64,000 bases of DNA from Adineta ricciae. Its lineage: Eukaryota; Rotifera; Eurotatoria; Adinetida; Adinetidae. The number at the start of each line of letters is the position of its first letter. Within the stretch, counting starts at the first letter, position 1. The DNA is taken from positions 806,001-870,000 of the forward strand of contig CAJNOJ010000009.1 of assembly GCA_905250025.1 (NCBI GenBank). Reading direction: 5' to 3'. Shown here piece by piece: positions 1-10,305 of this stretch. The notes beneath the pieces are model-generated. The model worked only from the letters and a program-made list of their open reading frames with translations, searched no databases and was not told the DNA's origin. Made by a program: the position numbers and the translations under genes.

Positions 1-2097
1 TGAAAAAGTTAAAATTGTCACAAAGATATTGCTGAAATATATCGAGTAATGATTCCATGTGTTCTTCTACTCATTGAAAATATATCTATCTATTTTAGTG
101 ACTACAACTGTACCGATATCAGTGTTATCTATCACAGATCATTACATTCAGAACAAACTCCATTACCTCTATCCACATCATGCGTATGTACCTTGTTTGG
201 CTTTGTAGAAAGTAACGGTGAGCGAAACGTTTGTAAATTTAGAATGAAGACTGGTTAGATGATTGTCAAATGATTCTCAACGATATTCTGTCACAGCCTG
301 GAAGTGATCTGTTACGTTATCCCATCGATGAAAATGAATATCCAGTACGTATACATCAGTTTACAATTTGTGTTTTGTTGAGCTAGTTTTTTTAATTGTC
401 TAGGATTATGAACGAATCATAAAAACACCGATTTGTTTTGACGATGTACAAGCTAAACTAAGTCAAACACCATGTGGGTATCGACATTCAAGAGAGTTTA
501 TTGCCGATTGCCATTTGATATTTCAAAATGCATTAACATATGCAGATCCGGAGGTAAGTTGAAGTGAATCAAACCGTCAGATTATGATCAAATTTGAAAC
601 TCGTTTTATTTCTAGATGATCAATGTCGTTCGACATCTGGGACCATGGTTCGATCGTCGTGTAGCTATATTTGATCGTCGACAACGTCGATCAAACAGTC
701 AATATACTTCCGAAATGACTACTCGACAAAGGCAACTTCCTTCTATCTAATGAAATCTTTGCTAATGTTCGAATTTTGTAGGGAATTACGAAATTCATCG
801 ACGGATGAGAACAATCTTGATAATACTGGCGAAACATTGGCAGCTATCACCACAGCTGAAAGTTCCAGTAGTCGACAGAATCGACGAACGCAATGTAATT
901 TCTTTTCATATCTCGATTTTATTCACTGCAAATTTCTTCATTTCTTTAGTTCCACCAGCAGGCCTCACAACAGATCGTCGTCATTCTCATTTCAATCGGC
1001 TATCGTCTGCAAATAACCATTCAACAACAGCAACAACAGCAGCACAAGAGCAAAACTCCGATGATGACGATGACAACGAGTCCGTATCCACACAGAGTAC
1101 TCAACCAATGTCCTTAACTTCATTCGTTCACACGACAACGAGCCATGATATAAATTTATCCTTACGACAAACACGGCAACGCATGAATACTAATGAAAAC
1201 AATACGAATAATTCATGGCAATCACGTACACGATACAGTACGAGATCGAGCGCTTCAAATCGCAATCTCAACGAAGATTCTGATGATCGTCATCAACAGC
1301 CGACAACTTCATCACGAATGTTATCCGCGTCCGATGAAGACGACGATGATAATGATATTTCATCGAATAGTAAAAGAAACCGTATCGAACGTGGTGATAG
1401 AAGAATATCGTCCGTTAATCGACCAAACTATAAAATTGATAGTGACGAACATGAAGACGATGACGACAATCAGCAGAAAGCGAATACAACGAATAACACG
1501 ATAGAAGACATGGAACAAGCAGAAAAAGATCATGATAAGAGCAAAGGTATGTCGATGGATATTCTGTTTAATAAAAGCTCTATATTTTCTGCAGATAAAA
1601 ACGATGATGAAGATTATGAGCCACCAACAGCGCTGGCAGATGAAGAAGAGGAGGACGAGGAAGAAGATGATGATCAAAATGGTGTAGGATCTCCTCAACA
1701 GAAGGATGACGATTCCGATTCGGACTTTCAATTGGATGAACCAAGTCAGCACCGTCGTGCAAATACAAACGGTAATCGTGTGAGGAAATTGCGAAGTACA
1801 ACCAATCGACCATCGCCTCCCTTGCCCAACCAAAATAATAAACGCAAGCGTTCTGCTGTTCGTACACGCTCATCAACAGACACAGATTCGACCGATTCCA
1901 ATGTCAATCAAGGTTATAAAACGCGAACTCGTTCACGGCGGCGCGCAACAACGAGTAAGAAATCTACGCATGCAGAAGATTTTTCGGATGAAGATGAAGA
2001 TGAAGAAGATGAAAATCGCCGACGGCCACGAACAACTCAACCGACTCGTGTATCTAAACGTGGCCGAGTTCTAAAACAGCGTTTACTAAGCGAATAA
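1..2097 (+). CDS. BRWD/PHIP-type bromodomain protein, 3' part (5' end outside window)
   Basis: Spliced exons read 1-45, 99-183, 243-344, 404-553, 616-731, 782-894 and 950-1546 plus 1595-2097. The first exon gives the last helix of a bromodomain (KILLKYIE), followed by DYNCTDIS, as at the end of bromodomain 1 in BRWD1/3 and PHIP. Exons 3-5 encode a second bromodomain with the family pattern YP-DYERIIKTP, then HLIFQNALTY. The C-terminal tail is acidic, Ser/Asp/Glu-rich with basic patches, as expected of this nuclear chromatin reader of acetylated histones. The WD40 repeats and bromodomain 1 core should lie upstream of the window. Two oddities: the intron at 732-781 appears to use a GC donor, and the 48-nt intron at 1547-1594 has no stop and a length divisible by three, so it could be retained. 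Which member of the BRWD family it is cannot be told from this part. Confidence 0.85.
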
Positions 2098-2462
2098 TTA
2101 ATGAAAAGACTCATCATTCAAAATTATTTGTTCAGATCTAGTCTTCTGCAGCTTTTCTTTTGTGATGATTGTTGTTTCAAAGTGAAACACGTAATAGAAG
2201 AAACAAAATAGACAACAGTGACTAATATTCAATATGTACTATCATTTTGATAGATTTGCTTCTTTTGTTTGTTGTACAAATACACTATATAATGTTCTTA
2301 TTTTGTTGTTGTTGTTTGTATGATTGACAATCTGTTCAGTTTTCTCTCTTTTTTGTTCTTTCATTTGGGCAAATAAAAAATTTATACATTGTGTGCTTAT
2401 TTAACTCAAATTTTATTCATTTAATTAAAAAGTAAAAGACGAAAGAAAGAGAAATACTGTAA

Positions 2463-3136
2463 TCAATCATCATCTAATGTAAATGTAAACATTTGAACAC
2501 CATCATATGAAGTAAAATTGGTTTTTCTCTTCTCATTCGATGTTGCCATTCCTTCATTAGTCATCGGCACTAGATAATCGCCATCGTCACTTGATTTCGA
2601 CGAGCCTAATTCAGAAATAGGAAGATATAACTCGAATAGAATGAAATGTCACAAAACATACGATTGGATTGTGCGGGTGGTACAATAGCAAGTGATTGAC
2701 GCGATTTTTTCTTAGAAATAGTTCCTGTGTTTACAGGAGCTATTTTACTAATTCCATCACCAGTAGTGAAATCAATTTTTTGACCAGTTCCTTTGGAAAC
2801 AAATGCATACTTTTCAGGTTTCGGCGACTCAGGTTTTTGTATGAATGTTTCTGAAGAAGGTTGCGGTGGAGATACTTCTTTGGCAGTATAGACAGGGACT
2901 GACTTTTGGGGAGAATCAGGCTTCTGAACGAATATATTTGTTGAACGTTGTGCTTTGAGAATCTCTTTGGCAACCAATGCCATTTGTTGTTTCGGGGATG
3001 GATTGGGTTGAGCAACATTATTTATTGGGGTTGATGTACAAACCGGAACTGTATTTGATGGACGAATTGGCGATGGACTTTGTCGGGAACAATTGACATA
3101 GATTCGAGTGATATGAGCGCCAGTAGGGTCACACAT
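2463..3136 (-). CDS. Hypothetical Pro/Ser/Lys-rich protein, 205 aa
   Basis: Two exons, 3136-2662 and 2605-2463, joined across a 56-nt GT-AG intron; the join closes in frame to a TGA stop. I do not recognise the family. The protein is low in hydrophobic residues, has no signal peptide or membrane helix, and contains two imperfect repeats (IFVQKPDSPQ and TFIQKPESPK) separated by a PVYTAKEV segment, followed by a lysine-rich stretch (SKKKSRQS). The C-terminus is acidic and ends in DDD. Composition suggests a disordered regulatory or nuclear protein, but that is inference. The start is the first ATG of the open frame. The gene is tail-to-tail with the bromodomain gene and about 355 bp from the next gene's start. 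Confidence 0.6.
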
Positions 3137-3205
3137 AGTGATAACGAATGTAATAGAAGATGATGGAAAGTATCTGACAATGAATATGTTCTAGTTCGAT
3201 GACTA

Positions 3206-3228
3206 CATATATATATATGTGTGTGTGC
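3206..3228. repeat. (AT)n(GT)n microsatellite
   Basis: AT repeats passing into GT repeats, in the gap between the Pro/Ser-rich hypothetical gene and the VIT/ZZ gene. Confidence 0.8.
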
Positions 3229-3491
3229 CTGTCTACATCCTCGCACGAAGAAAATGAATATCCAGGGATGAAGAGAGAACGATCAAATTTGTTTTCATAT
3301 GTCACTCTCTAGTTAGTTTTCTTCGTTTCGTTATTTTTCAAAGTAAATATTTCTTTTTATGCTCGTTCTGTCGCACTCTATGATTCATCTTCTGCGATTT
3401 TATATCTCCGACCTATTCTTTTTTGCAAAAGAGAAGTGAAATTTGTTGAATTTGTCGATTGGTAGTCGCCGATTACCCTGAATAAAGTACA

Positions 3492-6400
3492 ATGTTTACA
3501 ACAATTACTCGTACAATATTTCCGATGATTTTCGGTCGTCGTCACCCGGAAAAGTTGAGTGATGGAACAACAACACCCTTACAACTTATTCGTTTACAAA
3601 TTGAACAAAAAGTCAATGCAAATTTTCCACTCATTCATCAGGTAGCAACAACAATGACATTCAAAAATACACACAATATCGTTTTGGAAGGTGCATTTGA
3701 ATTTACCTTACCAGAAAACGCAACAATATGTGGTTATGGTAAACTATTCTAGTTTTACTTATTTGTGTTTTGTTATTTTCAAATTTGTTCAGGTCTCGAC
3801 GTAGATGGTGTTATTGTAGATGGAGTCATTGTTGAGAAACAAGCCTCACGGATTATTTTCGAGAAAGAAGTTCGAAAACGAATCGATCCTGGCTTTGTGG
3901 AGCTAGTGACAGGAAATGTATTTCGTACTCGAGTGTATCCAATTAATCCCCAACAGACTCGAACAGTTCGTGTTATCTATCAAGATCAAGGTCTTCCGAA
4001 TATGAACGATTTCCATTATCACATACCTCTACAGTTTCAAACCACTTTGGAAAGTCTTGATGTTGTTCTGACATGTTTCGAACAAGGATCAGTAGAACCA
4101 TATGTTCTTACCAATCCGAATCATATGATGTCAAACTCTTCTAAATTCAGTCATCAAGGCAATGGAAAACATGTTGCCGAATGGCATCTAACCAATGTTC
4201 AACCATCTGGTAATGGCGAACAAACATTGGTATATGTTTTGCCTAATTCTCTAAAACCAGTTATCAGTGCAATAGAAAAAAATGTAAACCTCGGTGCCTA
4301 TTTTGCTGTTAGTTGTACACTACCAAAGCCGACTGAGCGACGTAAAGACCAACTCGATATTCCGACCAAAACGATTTGTCTTCTTTGGGATGCAAGTTTA
4401 AGTCGTTCGAATTCGAAAGAAAGTCGACTCTTGGAGTTGTACGCATTGAAGAAGATCTTCGATGTTTGGTTAACTCGCTTTCCCCGAATTGAGATCATTT
4501 GGATCATTTTTCGAAACGATATGAAACAACCGGAATTGTATCAACTTCAATTTCATAATTGGAATCATTTTATGCAAACTTTTGAAAACTTATCATACGA
4601 TGGTGCCACGAATCTCTCGCAAATTTCAACAGTTAACCTCACTCAGACAGTAGACTACTACTTTTTATTTAGTGATTGCATCTCTACCATCGGGGATGAA
4701 TCTTCATCTGAACATCTATGGGCGAATTTGAAAGCACCTATTTGGATCTTTAATGGGAATCAACCTCATGAACCATATGATGTTGATTTCGTTCGTTATT
4801 TAACACAATATCATTCTCATGGTGGTGGCTACTTTAATCGAGATAAACTACTATTAAATTCCAATGATTTGATCAATATTATCGAAACTGTTCAAATCAA
4901 ATATGTTAAACTTCATTCTGAAACTACGGTACAGCAGATATATCCAAGTGATTCAATAAATATCTCCTTAGATTCAGATCGATTTCTTCTTGTTGGACAA
5001 ATTCCAAAGCCATTACTGAATTCACTTGAATTTGAACTTGAATTTGCCATGAACAATCAAACAACCCGTTTGCCTATTTCTCTCGATATATCCACAGATC
5101 AATTGAATTTCTTTGGACTTATCCGCCGACTATGGGCACAACAAAAGCTAAATCAATTAAACGCATTTAAAGATAAATATCGCACAGAAATATTGTTACT
5201 TGGAATGAATTACTCCTTAGTTACTCAATTCACTTCCTTGTTAGTTCTTGAGACATTACAGCAACATCTCCAATATCGCGTATGTCCAGCAAAAACACGT
5301 ACAGTTCTTTACAACGAATACATGCAACAACAAACTAAAGAAACTCAAAAGAAGGAAAGCAATCAAGCGAATGTACTTCAACAATGGAATACGAAATGCC
5401 AATGGTTTGATCGAACTATCACCGATGCCGATCGACATCGAGCTTACTTACGAAAATCTGTACATATGCCAATTACTGATGAAACTCCTAACGAACGATT
5501 ACGAGGAACATATTTCGCCTTCGGTTCTCATAATTTACACTCTTCAGTAGCTAACCAGTTCAGTTTACCTCCTAGTCAAAGTAATTCATATACTTCAAGC
5601 TCTTTCGCTGCCCCATCGTTCTCGTCAACATTTACTTTTGGAGGAACACAAAATCAATTGAATTCTGCAAATTCTTCCAATGATTCTTTAGTAACAGGCG
5701 AATCGACAACAATTAATCTACCCGATTATAATTCACAATCATCTTCTGTGACACGCCTATCCTCAGCGAGTGATAGACACAGTGCATATTTAATCTATCT
5801 CAACGAACGAACATCAAATCGTCAACCGCCATCATTCTATTTCGACATGGCCTCGTTTTTTCTCTCACCAACATCAGCTTCATCGACCTTGGATCAATTC
5901 AACCAACAGCAGGAACCAACCGTTCAAAAACTAGACGTGATATCACTCGAATATGGCTTGCGCATTTTAACAAATATTCTAGAATTAGAGTTCGAAGCAC
6001 CACAACTATATCGAACGGTTGGATATAAACTAATCGAATTAAAACAATGGAATCTTGCACTGAATATCTTTCAAAAGGTTTATTCGCTACGTCCAGACGA
6101 ACCACACTCGTTGTATGATTTAGCTACAGTTTCGATCGAGCTTGGCCAGTACGAACAAGCATATGAATATTTCAAACAAATCCTTACTCAAACATGGGAT
6201 GCACGATTTCGAACGATACCTGTCGTGGTTCTGTCAGATCTCAATCGATTACTGGTTCTAATGAACCGAACCACAGGCACAGATATTGATTTTCGTTTTG
6301 TCCGTCATTTACCTACAGATATTCGAATTGTCGTTCAATGGGATACAGCTGACACAGTTATTCAACTTTCTGTTGACGAACCAACTGGACAAATTTGTAG

Positions 6401-7148
6401 TAATTATTCTGGTTCATCACAAACGGATATTGGCGGTTTCATCGTTAATTCACCGTTTCAAGTTGACCAACCAGTTGAATATCTACTGCGTACAGCAATC
6501 ACTGGTAGATACTCGATTCATTTGACGTATGTTAGTAATGCTCAACATGCCTTAACTGGTGTAACAACCGTTCTATTAACGATTTATAAGCATTTCGGTT
6601 CGATCAATGAAGAAAAACAAACTCGAACACTGCGATTAACCAGTTTGAATCAAACAATCAATGCTGGCTATTTAGAATTCAGTGATATGAGCTTAGAAAA
6701 ACTTAAAGAGGAGTTAGCCATAGCCAGAGATGAATGTCGTCGCCTTCAAGATCGATTAATTACGAGTAAGAATCACTCGTCGATTCAGCATCTGAACATT
6801 ACATGTGACGGGTGTTCGAAAACGCCCATAGTTGGTGATCGTTATAAATGTCTCTTTTGTCCGAATGTTGACATCTGTGACAATTGTCACTCATCTGCGA
6901 ATCATCAGCATGATTCGACACATCCATTCATATGTATTCGGGATTCAACTCTCTATGCGTCATCTATTTACACCCAGAATATGAGTCAACTTGTACATAT
7001 GAATGTACAATGCGCGTCATGTTCTGTTTCGCCCATTACCGGAATACGTTATCATTGTGTACAATGTCAAATCAATGTGTGTGAAAAGTGTGAGTTTTTG
7101 GGGTTACATAACATGATGCATCAACGTTTAAAAATCATTTATCCATAA
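3492..7148 (+). CDS. VIT / vWA / TPR / DUF2135 protein with two C-terminal ZZ zinc fingers, 1200 aa
   Basis: Two exons, 3492-3738 and 3793-7148, with a 54-nt intron; the frame closes exactly. Residues about 20-160 form a VIT domain (inter-alpha-trypsin inhibitor heavy chain type, with [18 protein letters not shown]). Residues about 275-450 form a vWA-like domain with an intact metal-binding MIDAS: DASLS near residue 282, DGATNL, then DCIST. A low-complexity Ser/Thr/Gln linker follows, then a TPR-like pair near 840-925 ([26 protein letters not shown]), then a beta domain resembling bacterial DUF2135 ([19 protein letters not shown]). The C-terminus carries two ZZ-type zinc fingers (C-x2-C...YKC-x2-C and C-x2-C...YHC-x2-C), at about 1095-1140 and 1150-1195. 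No signal peptide, so probably cytosolic. The VIT-vWA-DUF2135 order is typical of bacterial proteins; ZZ fingers are eukaryotic. Function unknown. Confidence 0.85.
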
Positions 7149-8052
7149 TCATGCGATAATATTTCTCCCCTGCTTTGCTTGTTTTTTTTCCGATACGCTT
7201 CAGTGATTGTTCCTATGAATCATTTTTGTATCGAACGATGCATTACCAAATAGAAATAAACTTGATCGTATAACATTTCTTATCTAATGGAATATATACA
7301 TGTAATCTACATGAAGTAGGCGGCAAACGCGTCGATGTATACACAGAAAAAAGACGTAAAGTGAATCTTTCATGAACATTTCAAACAGATCACAAGTATC
7401 ATCAAATAGAAACATGTTTTATGAGAAACGGTATTGGTTTCGATGACGATAGATGAGTGATCGATAAAACTGGAACGGAAATATTAATCTAGCACAAATG
7501 AAATCGATGCTGACGAATCGATACAGTCATATTAAAAATAGAATACAACAGGCAATTTGCATTTCTATATGTTGCCGATATCTAACAAATTGAAAGAATA
7601 TTTTTTGTTTATTTACTAATAATGACGCAGTAATTTCATACGCTTCGAAAATATTAGTGCACGTCATGAGCACGCCTGCAATGTCAGTTAAGTACGAGAG
7701 GATCGTTCGTACAGGCCGTACTTTGAGTGTAGAAAGAACAAAATAGCATTTATATAGTATGACTGAGGGTTTTTATCATCGTTGCCAAATTGAATGTCTG
7801 AATTTCTTTTAAAGTGTGTTAGAAATGTTGCTTGTGACGCTGTTATTTAAAAAAAGGAAGTATGATCCTTGCGGGTGAGAGAGCGTTTCACTGACCGTAT
7901 ACCTTTTAAAGAAAGAAAAGTCACGTAAACGATTACCTAGGCTTTTACTAAACGTGCAAGCCTACATTGATAGATTTGACAAGGAGAGTGATTGATCGTT
8001 GTTCTTGCGAAGAGCTGAGTTTCTTTATTTTAGATTTGTGTGCTGACTTCAA
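7149..8052. other. Intergenic, 904 bp
   Basis: Poly(A) signal (AATAAA) near 7255 for the upstream gene. A short hairpin at 7692-7712 is discussed in the findings. A 3' splice acceptor (tttattttag) ends at 8033, 19 nt before the next ATG. No supported gene. Confidence 0.6.
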
Positions 8053-9099
8053 ATGACTAAACACTTGTCTAAGCCGATCGGACCATACTCACCCCACCCG
8101 TTAATAACTGTACGTTGGATGAACATTCGAGTGCTTTCATTAATCGGATGTTTAATTATTCTTCTATTCATTTTGCGGTATAATTTTATAACATGCTTTT
8201 ATATTATTCAAACATATCTAACATGGTTTCGATTTTATTCCGGTGTAATTACTGCGAATGATAACTTTGATACATCCATGTTAAGTTACCCGTCAAATCA
8301 AACATCAGCACAACCAATTTATGCGGATATTGTTCCAGCTATTTTACATCATATTGTCATTGGTAATCTCGATTTAGCTCAACGGCCAACATGGGTGGCT
8401 GCACGAGATGCTTGCTTGAAATGGCATCCCAACTATGAATACCGGTTTTGGAATGATTCATCTGCCAAAGACTTCATTAGAAAGGAATATCCATGGTTTT
8501 TACAAACATGGGAAACTTATCCGTATTCAATACAACGTGCCGATAGTTTACGGTATCTGGTTTTATACCATTATGGTGGTATTTTTCTCGATATGGATCT
8601 CCATTGTCGTCGATCATTAGGACCACTTCGTCGCTTCGAATTCATCTCACCATTAGCCAATCCTGTTGGTATATCCAATGGATTTCTTATGGTTTCTGCT
8701 CGTCATCCATTTTTTAAAGTTCTTGTTGAACAGTTGCCCTTATTCAATCGGAATTTTATTCTACCTTATGCTACAGTCATGTTCTCTACTGGTTGTATGT
8801 ATCTATCAACACAGTATTCGTTGTTTAATGAACGATGTCGATTAAAACTGTTGAATTATGAACAGCATCGTTTAAGTGGAAATATTTCTACACCACTGTT
8901 TCATCATCAGGGCAGTAGTAGTTGGCATTCGACTGATGCAACGTTCATCAAGAATATTTATCATGTTCTCCGTCATCTAGTTTATCATCGAAATTTTCTT
9001 TTTATTAGTCTATTTTTGATTATCATTGTTGTTTTAGTAATATCATATCGACGAAGAATCAAATCTCAGGAAAGTCATAAGAACGTTTTACACTTTTAA
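8053..9099 (+). CDS. GT32-type glycosyltransferase (DXD family, inositolphosphoceramide mannosyltransferase-like)
   Basis: A single exon of 348 aa. An N-terminal hydrophobic anchor spans about residues 26-50 and a second C-terminal membrane helix about 317-337, followed by a basic tail, which fits a Golgi or ER enzyme. The catalytic region has the family hallmarks: IPAILHHIVIG-like opening (VPAILHHIVIG), RADSLRYLVLYHYGG, then the metal-binding DXD as LDMD (Asp180, Asp182). This family transfers sugars from nucleotide donors; fungal members (SUR1/CSH1) mannosylate inositol phosphoceramide. The substrate here is not shown. Lack of introns in an intron-rich region suggests acquisition from fungi or bacteria, or retroposition. 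Start choice: the first ATG, 19 nt after a strong acceptor-like sequence. PIGL follows 125 bp downstream on the same strand. Confidence 0.8.
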   Translation: MTKHLSKPIGPYSPHPLITVRWMNIRVLSLIGCLIILLFILRYNFITCFYIIQTYLTWFRFYSGVITANDNFDTSMLSYPSNQTSAQPIYADIVPAILHHIVIGNLDLAQRPTWVAARDACLKWHPNYEYRFWNDSSAKDFIRKEYPWFLQTWETYPYSIQRADSLRYLVLYHYGGIFLDMDLHCRRSLGPLRRFEFISPLANPVGISNGFLMVSARHPFFKVLVEQLPLFNRNFILPYATVMFSTGCMYLSTQYSLFNERCRLKLLNYEQHRLSGNISTPLFHHQGSSSWHSTDATFIKNIYHVLRHLVYHRNFLFISLFLIIIVVLVISYRRRIKSQESHKNVLHF

Positions 9100-9139
9100 A
9101 TGAGTGTTTCTCTTTTGCATATGTTTGTTTAAACACTAC

Positions 9140-9224
9140 TGCGATCCGTCCATTTTTAATCTCGAAATAAAACGAAATTCGATGTTTGTCTAATGTTGTT
9201 TCTATTTTGCAGATCGAATAGTTC
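9140..9224 (+). promoter_or_regulatory. Poly(A) signal followed by a 3' splice acceptor between co-directional genes
   Basis: An AATAAA lies near 9167 and, about 40 nt later, a polypyrimidine tract with a cag acceptor (ending at 9212), 12 nt before the PIGL ATG. This is the layout of an intercistronic region in operons that use spliced-leader trans-splicing. No exon is visible upstream that would use this acceptor in cis. Confidence 0.45.
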
Positions 9225-10241
9225 ATGGCTCAATTAAAAGAATATGTACGAAAACTTTGGCCTCCGAAACAAACTTACATTCGTATTCCATTAGATGAAG
9301 TATTATTATCACACATCGATGTACATAATCATACCCTACGATTAACAAAGACCGGATTTCTTTTTCAAACTTATCTATGGATTTGTAGACACAAATGCCT
9401 ATTTACTTTCATTATTTTCATTGGTATACCAGTCTTACTCTATACATTTCTATTACTTTTATCAACGACTCAAGTATTACTACCAAAAGATATCCGATCA
9501 AATAATATTCGTCGACTTCTATTAGTTGTTGCTCACCCTGACGACGAATGTTTATTTTTTTCGCCTACATTACGTGCTTTTCAAGCCCAGCATAATATCG
9601 AATTAAGTTTATTAGTTTTCTCACGTGGTAACCATGTCGGCCTAGGCAACACTCGTGCTCGTGAACTACTTGGATCATGCCAAGCATTAAACATTCCCAG
9701 AGAACGTTGTCTATCATTAGATTTGCCAAACATACAAGATAATCCAAAAATTTGGTGGTCACAACAAGAGCTGATTCCTATCATCACTCGATACATTGAT
9801 TTATGGTCCATCGATTTATTGATATCGTTCGATCGGCAAGGTGTATCGGGCCATATAAATCACCGCGCTGTTGGATTGGCTGTTCGTGAAATAATAACAA
9901 GTGGCAATCATACAAAAGTAAAAATAGCTTATGAATTACAATCAGTTTCATTACTTCGTAAATATTCATCGATCATTGATGTATATTTTGTCTTTATCTC
10001 GTTTCTCCCACGTATATTACGTGCGCTGTTCTCTTCAATAATTCCTTTCAATCTAATTTCATCACCAAACTCATCTCGAGTGCTGCTACTTAGTACTCCG
10101 CATGATTATATGACTTCGCGTACGGCTTTTGCTAGCCATCTAAGCCAATACAGTTGGGATCGCCATATATATCTAATTGCAAGTCGTTACATGTTTATTA
10201 ATGAACTGAACTATATAGAAAAGAAAATAGTAGGACAATGA
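9225..10241 (+). CDS. PIGL: N-acetylglucosaminyl-phosphatidylinositol de-N-acetylase (PIG-L)
   Basis: A single exon of 338 aa. Second step of GPI anchor synthesis at the ER: removal of acetate from GlcNAc-PI. Residues about 55-85 form a membrane helix, with a cytosolic PIG-L (LmbE-like) domain after it. The zinc-site motif AHPDDE is at residues 103-108 and the second motif SGHINH at about 208-213. ELQSVSLLRKY and the terminal SRYMFINEL resemble animal PIGL (ELQSVNVLRKY, SRYMRINSL). It is longer than human PIGL (252 aa), mainly through an extra N-terminal segment of about 50 residues and an insertion near 255-275. It has no introns. Probably co-transcribed with the GT32-like gene 125 bp upstream; both act on lipid-linked sugars, so a shared role is plausible but not shown. 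Confidence 0.9.
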   Translation: MAQLKEYVRKLWPPKQTYIRIPLDEVLLSHIDVHNHTLRLTKTGFLFQTYLWICRHKCLFTFIIFIGIPVLLYTFLLLLSTTQVLLPKDIRSNNIRRLLLVVAHPDDECLFFSPTLRAFQAQHNIELSLLVFSRGNHVGLGNTRARELLGSCQALNIPRERCLSLDLPNIQDNPKIWWSQQELIPIITRYIDLWSIDLLISFDRQGVSGHINHRAVGLAVREIITSGNHTKVKIAYELQSVSLLRKYSSIIDVYFVFISFLPRILRALFSSIIPFNLISSPNSSRVLLLSTPHDYMTSRTAFASHLSQYSWDRHIYLIASRYMFINELNYIEKKIVGQ

Positions 10242-10305
10242 ATGTTTTATTTGTATAAAAATAATAAAGAAAAGTGTTGTCAAGCAATTTCATTTCTAAT
10301 ACTAT

